This document shows, piece by piece, positions 43,916 through 52,484 of a DNA stretch of 64,000 bases. Position 1 is the stretch's first letter; each line of letters starts with the position of its first letter. The position numbers were made by a program, and so were the translations under genes. The notes beneath the pieces were generated by a model. That model saw only the letters and a list, made by a program, of their open reading frames with translations, was not told where the DNA came from and made no database searches. Origin of the DNA: Actinomadura rudentiformis (GTDB lineage Bacteria > Actinomycetota > Actinomycetes > Streptosporangiales > Streptosporangiaceae); the NCBI RefSeq assembly GCF_008923185.1, contig NZ_WBMT01000016.1, positions 62,001 to 126,000 on the forward strand. The letters are read 5' to 3'.

Positions 43916-44257
43916 GGTGCTCCTTCGTGTGAACCAGGTGTCTCGTCGGGAAGCAGTACGAAGGCGTGCCGCAGTGGGGTTCAACGTTCGGCGAGGTTGT
44001 TGAAACAGGGGCAACAAACCGCCCATACGCCCCTACTTCGCCATCGCCGCCCTAACTGGTTTGTCATATGTCCCTTACTTATGGGTCCATAGAACGTGTG
44101 CGAACCGTCCAAGACGCGTCTCGGCGGCATCACAGGACACGGAGGAGGGAGCGTCCACTCGCCGGCAGTGGTTCTCCGCCAACGGCAACACTCACTCCCC
44201 AGTGGAGCGAATGAGGGCAGCAGGCCCGATTTGCTCGGAGGACCGGAAGGCGATGGA
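43916..44257. other. Divergent intergenic region of 342 bases
   Basis: Apart from the candidate promoter at 43957-43983 I see no gene. The frame of the cyclase-like protein stays open back to 44096, but no ribosome site or conserved look supports coding there. Confidence 0.5.
43957..43983 (-). promoter_or_regulatory. Candidate ECF-type promoter of the GNGT lipoprotein
   Basis: The minus strand shows TGAACC (43983-43978), 17 bases, then CGTA (43960-43957), about 42 bases before the ATG. This resembles ECF promoters (GGAAC and CGT elements). It would place the lipoprotein, and possibly the sigma gene itself, under the linked sigma factor. Inference from pattern only. Confidence 0.4.
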
Positions 44258-44908
44258 GTGAACAGCAACGGGCACCTGGTCTACCGGCTGCTGCTGGCGG
44301 TGGACATCCAGGCGTACAGCAAGCGGGACACCCGCGAGCAGCTGCTCGCGCAGCAGCACCTGTCCGACGCGCTCGACAGCGCCGCCGCGGGGGTGGGCCT
44401 CGACCGCACCCGGTGGGACAAACAGGTCGGCGGGGACGGCGAGCTGGCCACGCTCCCCGAGGGCGTCGATCCCGCCCCGGTGGCCGGTGACTTCGTGATC
44501 CGGCTGGCCGCCGCGCTGCACGAGATCAACCACGACGGGGAGACGGGGGCGCCGCTGCGCGTCCGGCTCTCGCTGCACCACGGCACGCTGACCTCGGGGC
44601 CCTTCGGCCCGGCGGGCGACGCGCCGATCGTCGTGCAGCGGCTCCTGGACGCCGGGCCGCTGCGCAAGCTCCTGGTGGACGAGCCCGGCCGCGACCTGGC
44701 CTACGTCGTCTCCGACTCGCTCTACGAGGACGTCGTGCAGACCGGGTTCTGCGCCCTGCCGCCCGCGGGATTCCAGGCGATCAAGGTCAAGGCCAAGGGC
44801 GCCGCGTTCCGCGGCCACATGTTCACTGGGCAGGTCGCGGGCGAAGGAGGGCCCGGCGCGCGCGTCTACGACTTCCCCGCCCTCGTTCCACACCAGCAGC
44901 ACGCCTGA
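44258..44908 (+). CDS. Class III nucleotide-cyclase-like domain protein, probably degenerate
   Basis: This 216-residue protein looks like a stand-alone cyclase homology domain. LLLAVDIQAYS and VGGDGELATLP match the places of the two metal-binding Asp residues, and RLSLHHGTLTSG the following strand. The GDxVNxAAR segment that supplies the catalytic Asn and Arg reads GDAPIVVQRLLDA, so activity is doubtful. GTG 44258 follows GGAAGG. Such proteins occur beside conflict or signalling genes in actinomycetes, but no partner is obvious here. Confidence 0.65.
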   Translation: MNSNGHLVYRLLLAVDIQAYSKRDTREQLLAQQHLSDALDSAAAGVGLDRTRWDKQVGGDGELATLPEGVDPAPVAGDFVIRLAAALHEINHDGETGAPLRVRLSLHHGTLTSGPFGPAGDAPIVVQRLLDAGPLRKLLVDEPGRDLAYVVSDSLYEDVVQTGFCALPPAGFQAIKVKAKGAAFRGHMFTGQVAGEGGPGARVYDFPALVPHQQHA

Positions 44909-44989
44909 TCAGGGAAGCAGGAGGGGTCCCCGTAGGTTGACTCCAGACAGAGGACTCCAGACAGAGACGGCCAACGTGAGGCGGTTCGG

Positions 44990-45424
44990 ATGGCGGACGA
45001 CGCGGCACTCAGGAAGCTGTTGAACGATCGGAACCTGGGCGTGCTGGTCACGCTCAAGAAGGACGGGCGGCCCCAGCTGTCCAACGTCAACTATCACTAC
45101 GACGAGGCGAAGGACCTGATCCGGATCTCGATCACCGCCGGCCGGGCCAAGACGCGCAACCTGCGCCGCGACCCGCGCGCCAGCCTGCACGTCACCACCC
45201 CGGACGGCTGGGCGTACGCCGTCGCCGAGGGCACCGCCGAGTTGTCCGAGGTCGCACGGGACCCGCAGGACGCCGCCGTCGAGGAGCTCATCGAGGTCTA
45301 CCGCGACGTCCGGGGCGAGGAGCACCCCGACTGGGACGACTACCGCCGCGCGATGGTCGCCGACCAGCGCGTCGTCGCCCGGTTGCACGTCGAGCGCCTC
45401 TACGGCCACGCCCCCGCCTCCTGA
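44990..45424 (+). CDS. PPOX-class F420-dependent oxidoreductase
   Basis: This 144-residue split-barrel protein has the family features LVTLKKDGRPQLSNV (about residues 19-33), ITAGRAKTRNLRRDPRA and a C-terminal VVARLHVERLYG. Relatives bind F420 or FMN and reduce varied substrates. ATG 44990 follows GAGGCGG. It stands alone. Confidence 0.88.
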   Translation: MADDAALRKLLNDRNLGVLVTLKKDGRPQLSNVNYHYDEAKDLIRISITAGRAKTRNLRRDPRASLHVTTPDGWAYAVAEGTAELSEVARDPQDAAVEELIEVYRDVRGEEHPDWDDYRRAMVADQRVVARLHVERLYGHAPAS

Positions 45425-45560
45425 CGCGCGTGCTCTCCGACGTGCCGGGGGTACGCCGGGGAGAGTAGGGGAGTGACCTGCCGCTACTTCGCCTGAAGCA
45501 GCGGCGATGCCTCCGGCCGGGCGATGCCGTGCACGATGCCCTACCGGCACCTTCGTCGGT

Positions 45561-46106
45561 ATGACGACCACGACGCGCACACAGACCTCTGCCAAGTCCC
45601 CGGCCCGCGGCAAGAACGCCGGGCGGTGGCGTATGTCGCCTCGTGTCCGGAAGGCGAACCTGCTTCTGCATCTGATCGTTTCGATCACCTGGCTGGGGCT
45701 GGACATCGGGCTGCTCGCGCTGACGATCACCGGGCTGGCCACCGATGACCCTCAGACGCTCCGTGCCGCCTACATCTCCATGCGGTTGTTCGGCGACCTG
45801 CTGCTGATCCCGGCGGGGCTGCTGACGCTCGTGACGGGCGTCGTCCTGGCGCTGGGCACGCATTGGGGCCTCACCCGGTATTACTGGGTGCTCGTCAAGG
45901 TCGTGCTGACGCTGACCGCGCTCACTCTCACGATCTTCGCGCTCCGGCCGGGGCTGCACGAGGCGGCCGAGGCCGCCATCGCCACGCCGCTCGACGACAC
46001 CGGCCCGGACATGCTCTACCCGCCGATCGTGTCGCTGACGATGTACGTGACCATGGCGTTCCTGTCGGTCTTCAAGCCCTGGTCGCGGACCCCATGGGCC
46101 CGGTGA
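45561..46106 (+). CDS. DUF2269-like integral membrane protein
   Basis: This 181-residue protein has four hydrophobic helices after a basic, Thr-rich start. The helix-1 segment LLLHLIVSITWLGLDIGLLA and the hydrophobic pattern resemble DUF2269. Starts at 45507, 45561 and an internal ATG after GGGCGG are all possible. Function unknown. Confidence 0.68.
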   Translation: MTTTTRTQTSAKSPARGKNAGRWRMSPRVRKANLLLHLIVSITWLGLDIGLLALTITGLATDDPQTLRAAYISMRLFGDLLLIPAGLLTLVTGVVLALGTHWGLTRYYWVLVKVVLTLTALTLTIFALRPGLHEAAEAAIATPLDDTGPDMLYPPIVSLTMYVTMAFLSVFKPWSRTPWAR

Positions 46107-46284
46107 CTCCGCGGACGGCACAGAGTCCACGGACGGCGCAGAGCAGGCGGCGCCGGATCTTAGACGCGGAAGAAGGATCCCTCCACCGGGTATCACAGAG
46201 CGACTCCCGCCGGTCGCCGGTGCGTTCCCCTCCGGGCCGTTCCGTGTCACGCTGACCGCGTTCTCGACGAACGGGAGACACGGC

Positions 46285-48318
46285 ATGTGCGATGACCCGA
46301 CGCTGCCGCCCGAGGTTAAGCGGGCGCTGGAGGACTACCGGGAACTGCTCGCCCGACACGGGCCGACCTGGGGCGAGGACCCCATCGCCTACGTCAGGCA
46401 GATCGACGTGGACGCGTTCATGCTGGACGAGAGCCTGTTCTGGCTGACCTGCATACAGCGTGTCTCCGAGCTCCACCCCGGCGCGACCGAGGAGGAACTC
46501 TACGCCCGCATCGCCGACCTGGACGTCCAGCGGATCATCCGCGACATCCTCGGCGGCCAGGTGCTCGACAACCTGGCGGCTCTGCGCGTCACTCCCGAGG
46601 GCACACGCCTGGACGCCCGCGCGCAGGCGGTGCTGGACGGCGGCCCGGTCCGCACGCACCTGCTCATCGACTCCTCGCGGGCGGAGGCGGTGACCGTGCG
46701 CGTGGATGACCACTCGTACGAGATCGAACCCGGCGGCGCGCGGGTGGTCCCGGTGACCAGCGGCAGCGCGGTCTCCGTCGACGGCGCGGCCGTGGTGCTC
46801 GACGCGCTCAGCCGTTCCGCCACCCCGGCCAGGCTCCGGCTTCGCGCGGGGTTCCCGTGCCGCTGGACGGTCGTCGGGGAGAACGGCCAGGGCTGGTATC
46901 CGGAAGGCGCCGAGCCCAACCGGGACGCCGACCGCATGCCCTACTTCCACGGCGACGACCTGACCGTGGACGTCCCGGCCGAGCCGCTGACCGTGCGCGT
47001 CACACGCGGCATGGAGTACGAGACCGTGGAACGGGCCGTCACGCCGGATGCCGCCGCTGGGGAGACCCTTGTCGAGCTCACCCCGCGCCGGCTCTACAAC
47101 GCCGCCTCGCGCGGGTGGTACGGCGGCGACCTGCACGTTCACATGAACTGGACAGGTGACACGGTCGGCACCCCCGCCCAGGCCGCCGCCCTCCAGCACG
47201 GCGAGGACCTGCACGTCCTCAACCTCGTCGCGGGCAACGTCGCCTCCGAGCGCGTCTACGACCGCGAGGCGCTGGAACACTGGGCGGGCCGCGACCTGCC
47301 GTGGTCGGACGCCACCCATGTGGCCAGGATGGGCGTCGAATACCGGAACGACCTGCTCGGGCACCTCTACGCCTTCGGTGTTCCGGTACCGCCCGAGCGC
47401 TACCACACCGGCTTCCTCGGCACCGTCGACTGGCCGCCCAACAGCGTCGCCTGCCAGGAGCTCCGGGGACGCGGCGCCATCATGGGCTACAGCCATCCGT
47501 TCCACGTCCCGATCAGGGATGACGACCCGCCGCCGGCCGCCCTGACCGCCGGGCGCAACTGCTCGGCCCGCGAGGCCGTCGCCGACGCCGCGCTCGGCCT
47601 CATCGACAGCGTCGACGTGCTCAACCACTCCTCGATCCAGGGGACCGCGGTCGTCTACCGGCATCTGATCGGCGCCGGCAACACCCTCGCCGTCACGGCG
47701 GGCACCGACGCGATGTTCTCGTTCAACCGCCGCGGCAACCAGTCGAGCCCGCCCGGCTGGGAACGTGTCTACGCCCGCGTCGACGGGCCCCTGACCGCCG
47801 AGTCGTTCGCGGAGGCCGTCCGGCGCGGCCGCACGTTCGCCACCACCGGCCCCTTCGTGGAGTTCGACGTGGCCGGGCACGGGCCGGGGGACACCCTCGA
47901 CCTCGAACTGGGCACGCGCGTCACGATCACCGTGCGGACGATCGGCCCGGAGGTCACCGGCATCCAGCTGCGCACAGCCGAGGGCGTCCTGGCCGAGGGG
48001 CCGCCGCCCGAGCTCACGGCCGAGCTCGTCGTGGACGTGCCCACGTACGTCGTCGCGGTCGTCACCGGCCCCCGCAACCCGCGTTCGTACCACCACTCCG
48101 GCTCGTACGCGCACACCAGCCCGGTCTACCTCGACGTCGGCGGCGCCCATGTCGCCCATGAGCGCGACGTCCGCTGGTGCCTGGACTACCTGGACGCCCT
48201 CGAAGAGAGGATCCGCTCGTACGGCCGCCTGGACACCAAGGCACAGCTGGCCGACCATGTCGAGCTGCTCGACGCCGCCCGCGCCGTCTACCGGTCGCGG
48301 CTCACGCCGCCGGACTGA
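46285..48318 (+). CDS. CehA/McbA-like metallohydrolase (PHP-type)
   Basis: This 677-residue protein has an N-terminal helical region (1-110), a beta-rich region (120-260) and a PHP-like metal-binding domain beginning with GGDLHVHMNWTGD (about residue 277). IMGYSHPFH and TAGTDAMFS supply further His/Asp ligands. CehA and McbA hydrolyse carbaryl; the natural substrate here is unknown. ATG 46285 follows GGGAGA. Its 3' end overlaps a decayed SRPBCC gene. Confidence 0.83.
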   Translation: MCDDPTLPPEVKRALEDYRELLARHGPTWGEDPIAYVRQIDVDAFMLDESLFWLTCIQRVSELHPGATEEELYARIADLDVQRIIRDILGGQVLDNLAALRVTPEGTRLDARAQAVLDGGPVRTHLLIDSSRAEAVTVRVDDHSYEIEPGGARVVPVTSGSAVSVDGAAVVLDALSRSATPARLRLRAGFPCRWTVVGENGQGWYPEGAEPNRDADRMPYFHGDDLTVDVPAEPLTVRVTRGMEYETVERAVTPDAAAGETLVELTPRRLYNAASRGWYGGDLHVHMNWTGDTVGTPAQAAALQHGEDLHVLNLVAGNVASERVYDREALEHWAGRDLPWSDATHVARMGVEYRNDLLGHLYAFGVPVPPERYHTGFLGTVDWPPNSVACQELRGRGAIMGYSHPFHVPIRDDDPPPAALTAGRNCSAREAVADAALGLIDSVDVLNHSSIQGTAVVYRHLIGAGNTLAVTAGTDAMFSFNRRGNQSSPPGWERVYARVDGPLTAESFAEAVRRGRTFATTGPFVEFDVAGHGPGDTLDLELGTRVTITVRTIGPEVTGIQLRTAEGVLAEGPPPELTAELVVDVPTYVVAVVTGPRNPRSYHHSGSYAHTSPVYLDVGGAHVAHERDVRWCLDYLDALEERIRSYGRLDTKAQLADHVELLDAARAVYRSRLTPPD

Positions 48319-48629
48319 CCAGCCGGTGCGCCGGGCACGCGGTATCGCACCGTCCGGCGTGCCCGGTCAGCCACCGGGTGAACGCGACCAGCATGAGCCA
48401 GAGGCCGACGCGCACCAGCGGGCCCGTGCCCGGGATCAACCGGTCGAACGTGGCCTGCCAGCGGATGAGGGTCATCGACCCCGTACGGCGTCTCGTCACC
48501 CTCGCGTTCCTGCCTGGCTCGGGTCGGGAAGTGCCCCCACCCGCCCCAGGCCTCGGGCACGACCAGGTGCTTGAAGATCTCCTCCGGCGTCACGGCCGTG
48601 GTGGCGGTGGCTTCGATTTCGTACGGCAT
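48302..48629 (-). pseudogene. SRPBCC (polyketide-cyclase-like) gene, internally deleted and frameshifted
   Basis: From ATG 48629 the frame gives a typical SRPBCC start (MPYEIEATATTAVTPEEIF, then PEAWGGWGHFP). At about residue 48 (DETPYGV) the frame must shift by one base to read the matching C-terminus (IRWQATFDRLIPGTGPL ... CDTACPAHRL, stop 48302). About 50-60 residues of the usual 145 are missing between the two parts. It lies just past the terminator of the GMC gene. Confidence 0.78.
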
Positions 48630-48652
48630 CAGATCTCCGAAAGCAGGTCTCC

Positions 48653-48700
48653 AAAAAAGGGTGCAGGACAAGGGCACCCCGCAGTTCCCTTGTCCTGCAC
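48653..48700 (-). terminator. Rho-independent terminator of the GMC operon
   Basis: GTGCAGGACAAGGG (48661-48674) and CCCTTGTCCTGCAC (48687-48700) form a perfect 14-pair stem with a 12-base loop. On the minus strand it is followed by CCTTTTTT. This is the strongest terminator in the window and ends transcription of the LAL/hydrolase/GMC genes. Confidence 0.93.
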
Positions 48701-48715
48701 GTTCGTGGGGCCCCG

Positions 48716-51169
48716 TCAGGTGAGGTCGGGGCCGTAGACCTCCCAGAGCTCGCCGGCGAAGAACCGGCCGAACCTGATCAGCGAACCCGGGCCGCCGGGG
48801 CCCGAGGTCCGGAACGTGGTGAGCTGGCGGGCGAAGTCGGCGAGCTGGATGTGCAGCACGCCCGCCCCCACGATCACGGCGTCGGCGTCCCCCTCCTCGT
48901 CGACGTGGCCCTCCAGCACCCTGACGTACAGGGTGGAGGTGTCGGGCCAGATCCGCGTGGGCGGTCCGTGCAGCACGTTCTTCTCCCCGGCGAGGGTGCG
49001 GGGCCGGCCCTGCCCGTCGGTGAAGTACAGGCGGTACTTCATCAGACGGCGGTCCTCCGCGCCCGCGGACGCGAAGAGGTTGAACCAGCCCCGCTGGACA
49101 GGACGCCGGCCCCCGCAGCCAGCGGCGTCGATCCATCCTTCGGCCCGGGCGGTGTGCTCGGGCTCGGCCAGGAAACGGGCCACGTCGTCGGCGGTGATGG
49201 TGAGGCGGAACGACATGCGCTCCCGGCCCTCGCCCAGCTCGCCGGTCCGCGGCTCGGTCGCCCCGAAGGTGATGAACCCCTTCATCTCCTCGGTGAACGA
49301 CAACGACGTACGGTCGGACTCGGTCGCGGCGGACCCCCGTGTCCGCGCGACCTCCCCCGAATCCGACCCGTACGCCGAGTCGTTCGCCACCCCGTCTGGC
49401 GAGCCGGTCCCCGCAACCGGCTCGGCCCCCGTATCGGGATGCCTGTTCTCCGCGTGCCTCTCGTCCGTGTGCCGCAATTCCGCAGACGCCTCCTCGAGAA
49501 GGCGCGTGCTCATGCGGTCGGACATGGCCGCGATGGTCAACGAGGGATTCGGGCCCACCGGTCCTGGCATCGCCGCCCCGTCGGCGATATAGAGGCCGGG
49601 GAACCCGAACACCTCGCCAAAGGCGTCACAGACGCCTTGGTCTGGAGTGGCGCCCATCGGTGCGCCACCGAGCGGGTGCGCGGTGATGACCCGCTTGCGG
49701 AACCACATGGGATTGTCGGCATAGTCCGCGCCGAGCACGTCGGCGATGCTCTGCATCGTCTTGCGCAGCCGCTCGAAGTGCACCTCGCTGGTCTCCGTGG
49801 TCCACCTGGCGTTCAGTCTGCCGTCCTTGAGCTCCAGGACACCGTCGGCGGTGTCGCGGCCCATGCCGAGCAGCGGCAACGAACTGATCGACAATGCCCC
49901 GTCGCCGAACAGCTCCGACAGTTCCTTGGACAGGTTGGTGTCCGGGGCCCATGAGAACCACTCGAGCACGCGACCCATCATGAACTTGAGCGCGCGTTCG
50001 AACGGGCCGTCGAAGGAATGGACCATCCAGTTCACGAACTCGGGATAGCCACCGTCCTGAATGTAGGCACCGCGCCCGGCCCCCGGGAAGCCGTCCCGCT
50101 CGTCCGGCAGCCGGATCGCGCTGGTGATCACCGGTCCCCGGCTGGCGTCCAGCTCCCGGACCCTGTTGCGATCCTTCGCCTTGAGGAGGAATGTCAGCAG
50201 GTCGCCGTTGCCGCAGAAGCGGGTGCCGAGCGCGTCGCTGATGCCCGGCAGGTTCTTCTTCGACCTCAGGAGGAGCAGAGTCGTGCCGTACGTGCCGGCG
50301 GCGAGGACGAGCCGATTGCAGCCGATCGTCTTGATCCTCCGCTTGCGCAGCCGGTCGTGGATGTCGTGGTGGAGGTAGTCGACCTCGTAACCGCCGCCGT
50401 CCCGGGGGCGGATCGCCTTCACCTCGTGGGCGGTTCGAAGATCAGCACCGTGGTGCTCGGCCGCCGACAGGTAGTTGTGGTCGAGGCTGTTCTTGGCGCC
50501 GTCGTTGCAGCCGATGTCGCACTCGCCGCAGAGTCGGCAGGTCCGGCGCTGTCCGAGGCCGTGGAGGTTGCCATAACCGGCGTCCACGATCGGCAGGCTG
50601 AGTCCCGGCGCGGCGCCCGGTTCGGGTGCGAAGCTCACCGCCAGCGGCGGCAGGGTGCAGTGCAGTCCCAGTTCGGCCGCCGCATCGTGCATCGCATGGG
50701 CCTTGGGAGTGTTGTCAAAGGGAGCACGATGCAACGGGTAGGGAGAGTTTTGCAGCATCTCCTCGACTGCGTCATAGTGCGGTTCGAGGTCGTCACGTGT
50801 GATCGGCCACGGCTCGCACTCCCCGTCCGGGGTCTCCGGCTCGTTGACGAACCATCGTTCGTCCTTACGGAGCATCACGTTCGCATAGATCAGCGATCCG
50901 CCTCCAAGCCCGCTGGACACGATGGAGTCGCACCCCTTGAAACTCCACACGTCGAACATCCCGAACAGGCCCGCGTCGGGGTCCCAGAACGCCCGTCCCA
51001 TCTCGGCGGGGGAACGGGGGAAGCTTCCCGGCGGAAACGGCTGGCCGCGCTCCATCAGCACGACCGAGTGCCCGGCTTCGGCCAGCCGGTACGCGGCGAC
51101 CGATCCGCCGAATCCCGAGCCGACGACGAGGGTGTCGACCTGCTCCACGCTTCGCTCCTGCTCCGTCAT
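48716..51169 (-). CDS. GMC-family oxidoreductase with extra C-terminal domain (cholesterol-oxidase-like)
   Basis: This 817-residue flavoprotein has the FAD motif VVGSGFGGSVAAYRL near residue 14, a Cys-rich loop (TCRLCGECDIGCND, about 195-208), and the closing HPLGG segment. An acidic linker (about 565-630) leads to a further domain of about 190 residues (SFRLTITADDVARFL ... LHIQLADFARQL). The first part resembles ChoD-type cholesterol oxidases; the second is not part of the usual GMC fold. No signal peptide. ATG 51169 is 19 bases after the hydrolase stop. Confidence 0.87.
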   Translation of the reverse strand: MTEQERSVEQVDTLVVGSGFGGSVAAYRLAEAGHSVVLMERGQPFPPGSFPRSPAEMGRAFWDPDAGLFGMFDVWSFKGCDSIVSSGLGGGSLIYANVMLRKDERWFVNEPETPDGECEPWPITRDDLEPHYDAVEEMLQNSPYPLHRAPFDNTPKAHAMHDAAAELGLHCTLPPLAVSFAPEPGAAPGLSLPIVDAGYGNLHGLGQRRTCRLCGECDIGCNDGAKNSLDHNYLSAAEHHGADLRTAHEVKAIRPRDGGGYEVDYLHHDIHDRLRKRRIKTIGCNRLVLAAGTYGTTLLLLRSKKNLPGISDALGTRFCGNGDLLTFLLKAKDRNRVRELDASRGPVITSAIRLPDERDGFPGAGRGAYIQDGGYPEFVNWMVHSFDGPFERALKFMMGRVLEWFSWAPDTNLSKELSELFGDGALSISSLPLLGMGRDTADGVLELKDGRLNARWTTETSEVHFERLRKTMQSIADVLGADYADNPMWFRKRVITAHPLGGAPMGATPDQGVCDAFGEVFGFPGLYIADGAAMPGPVGPNPSLTIAAMSDRMSTRLLEEASAELRHTDERHAENRHPDTGAEPVAGTGSPDGVANDSAYGSDSGEVARTRGSAATESDRTSLSFTEEMKGFITFGATEPRTGELGEGRERMSFRLTITADDVARFLAEPEHTARAEGWIDAAGCGGRRPVQRGWFNLFASAGAEDRRLMKYRLYFTDGQGRPRTLAGEKNVLHGPPTRIWPDTSTLYVRVLEGHVDEEGDADAVIVGAGVLHIQLADFARQLTTFRTSGPGGPGSLIRFGRFFAGELWEVYGPDLT

Positions 51170-51188
51170 CGTTGGGGTGGGCCCGCGC

Positions 51189-52295
51189 TCAGCCGCTGTG
51201 GCGCTTGAAGAAGTCGACGATCTGGGGGTAGACGTCGATGTGGGCGTTCTTGCCGAGGATCGGATCGATGTGGCCGTAGCCGGGGAAGATCTCCAGCTCG
51301 TGCCGGCCGGGCACGAGCTTCTCCAGCCGCTCGTGGCAGACGATGTTGGAGTCGGTGAAGATCTTGTTCTGATCGCCTGTGGTGAAGAGGATCGGAGTGG
51401 TGATCTCGGTCGCCCGGGCGAAGAAGTCGGTGGGGAGCATGTCGAGCCGCTTGTCGCGCCGGTCGTAACGCACCGCCTGACCGGCGTCCACCATCTTGCG
51501 GATGTGCCGGTAGTAGTGGACGGTCGATGCGCCGTTGATGTCGGCGAGCCGGTCGTGGACGTGCGTCTCCTCGGCGAGGTTCTCGTGCATGAAGAATCCG
51601 GGCCGGCCCGACGCCCACATGAAGCTCTGCATGTGGCAGGCGGGCTCGCCGCACTCGGGATGGAAGAGCGAGATCGCACGGGCGAACAGCCAGCGAGCGC
51701 TCAGCGTGGGAGCCTCGCTGAACCGCGGGTCGATGTAGGGCACGCCGAGGACGTAGTCGGCAAAGGCCGGTCCCACCTTCATCTTGATCTTTGACCAGGT
51801 GGGCACCCGCGGCGTGAGCGAGACGCTGTTGAGGACCACGCTGCCGATCCCGTCATCATCGATCACGCCGCCGAACAGGCTCATGCTGAACGACAGCGCG
51901 CCCAGGCAGTGCGCGAACACGTGGATCCGCCTGTCGCCGACATGCCGGCGGAGCTCGGCGAGCGCGGCCGGGTAGTCGAAGGCCGCGATGTCGTCGAGGG
52001 AGTAGCGCCGGCCTCCGATGTTGTAGGGGAAGTGGTTGCTCATCCGGAAGTCGAGCGCCCAGACGTCACCGAAGCCGTTGTCCAGCAGGTGGCTCACCAT
52101 GTTGCGGATCTCGGGCATGATGAACAGCCCGCTGGAGGAGGTGAGGCCGTGGAGGAGGAGTACGACGTCGTCGCTGTCCGCACGGTGGAAACGCGACAGA
52201 GTCAGGCGCAGATCGTCCTCGGTCACGAACGGATGCACAGAGACCTCTGTCTCTGTGACTCCTTCGAGCGAGAACCGCGCGATGCGGCGTGCCAT
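51189..52295 (-). CDS. Alpha/beta hydrolase with Cys at the nucleophile elbow
   Basis: This 368-residue protein has an alpha/beta-hydrolase fold: LLLHGLTSSSG oxyanion loop, elbow FAHCLGA in which Cys replaces the usual Ser, Asp in TTGDQNKIF and His in GYGHIDPI. Cys nucleophiles are known in dienelactone hydrolases. It lies between a LAL regulator and the GMC oxidoreductase, so it may act on a product of that oxidase, for example a lactone or ester. ATG 52295 follows AGGAGG at a good distance. Confidence 0.85.
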   Translation of the reverse strand: MARRIARFSLEGVTETEVSVHPFVTEDDLRLTLSRFHRADSDDVVLLLHGLTSSSGLFIMPEIRNMVSHLLDNGFGDVWALDFRMSNHFPYNIGGRRYSLDDIAAFDYPAALAELRRHVGDRRIHVFAHCLGALSFSMSLFGGVIDDDGIGSVVLNSVSLTPRVPTWSKIKMKVGPAFADYVLGVPYIDPRFSEAPTLSARWLFARAISLFHPECGEPACHMQSFMWASGRPGFFMHENLAEETHVHDRLADINGASTVHYYRHIRKMVDAGQAVRYDRRDKRLDMLPTDFFARATEITTPILFTTGDQNKIFTDSNIVCHERLEKLVPGRHELEIFPGYGHIDPILGKNAHIDVYPQIVDFFKRHSG

Positions 52296-52484
52296 GTTCC
52301 GTCCTCCTGCTTGCCGTGGATCCAAAGATGTCACCTGTAGGACGATGTGGGGCATCGTGGAAAACCCGTACTCAGTCACCCCGTAGTGGGAGCCGGAGTC
52401 ATCCTGTGGAGTGAGAGTGCGATTCCGGCCCTCGGGTTCGAATTGTCCGCTCTCGGATCCATGGGCCTCGAGGGGCCGTCACCA

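Noticed and set aside
46072..48258. Open minus-strand frame of 728 codons opposite the CehA-like gene
   Set aside because: Shadow of a well-supported + strand gene.
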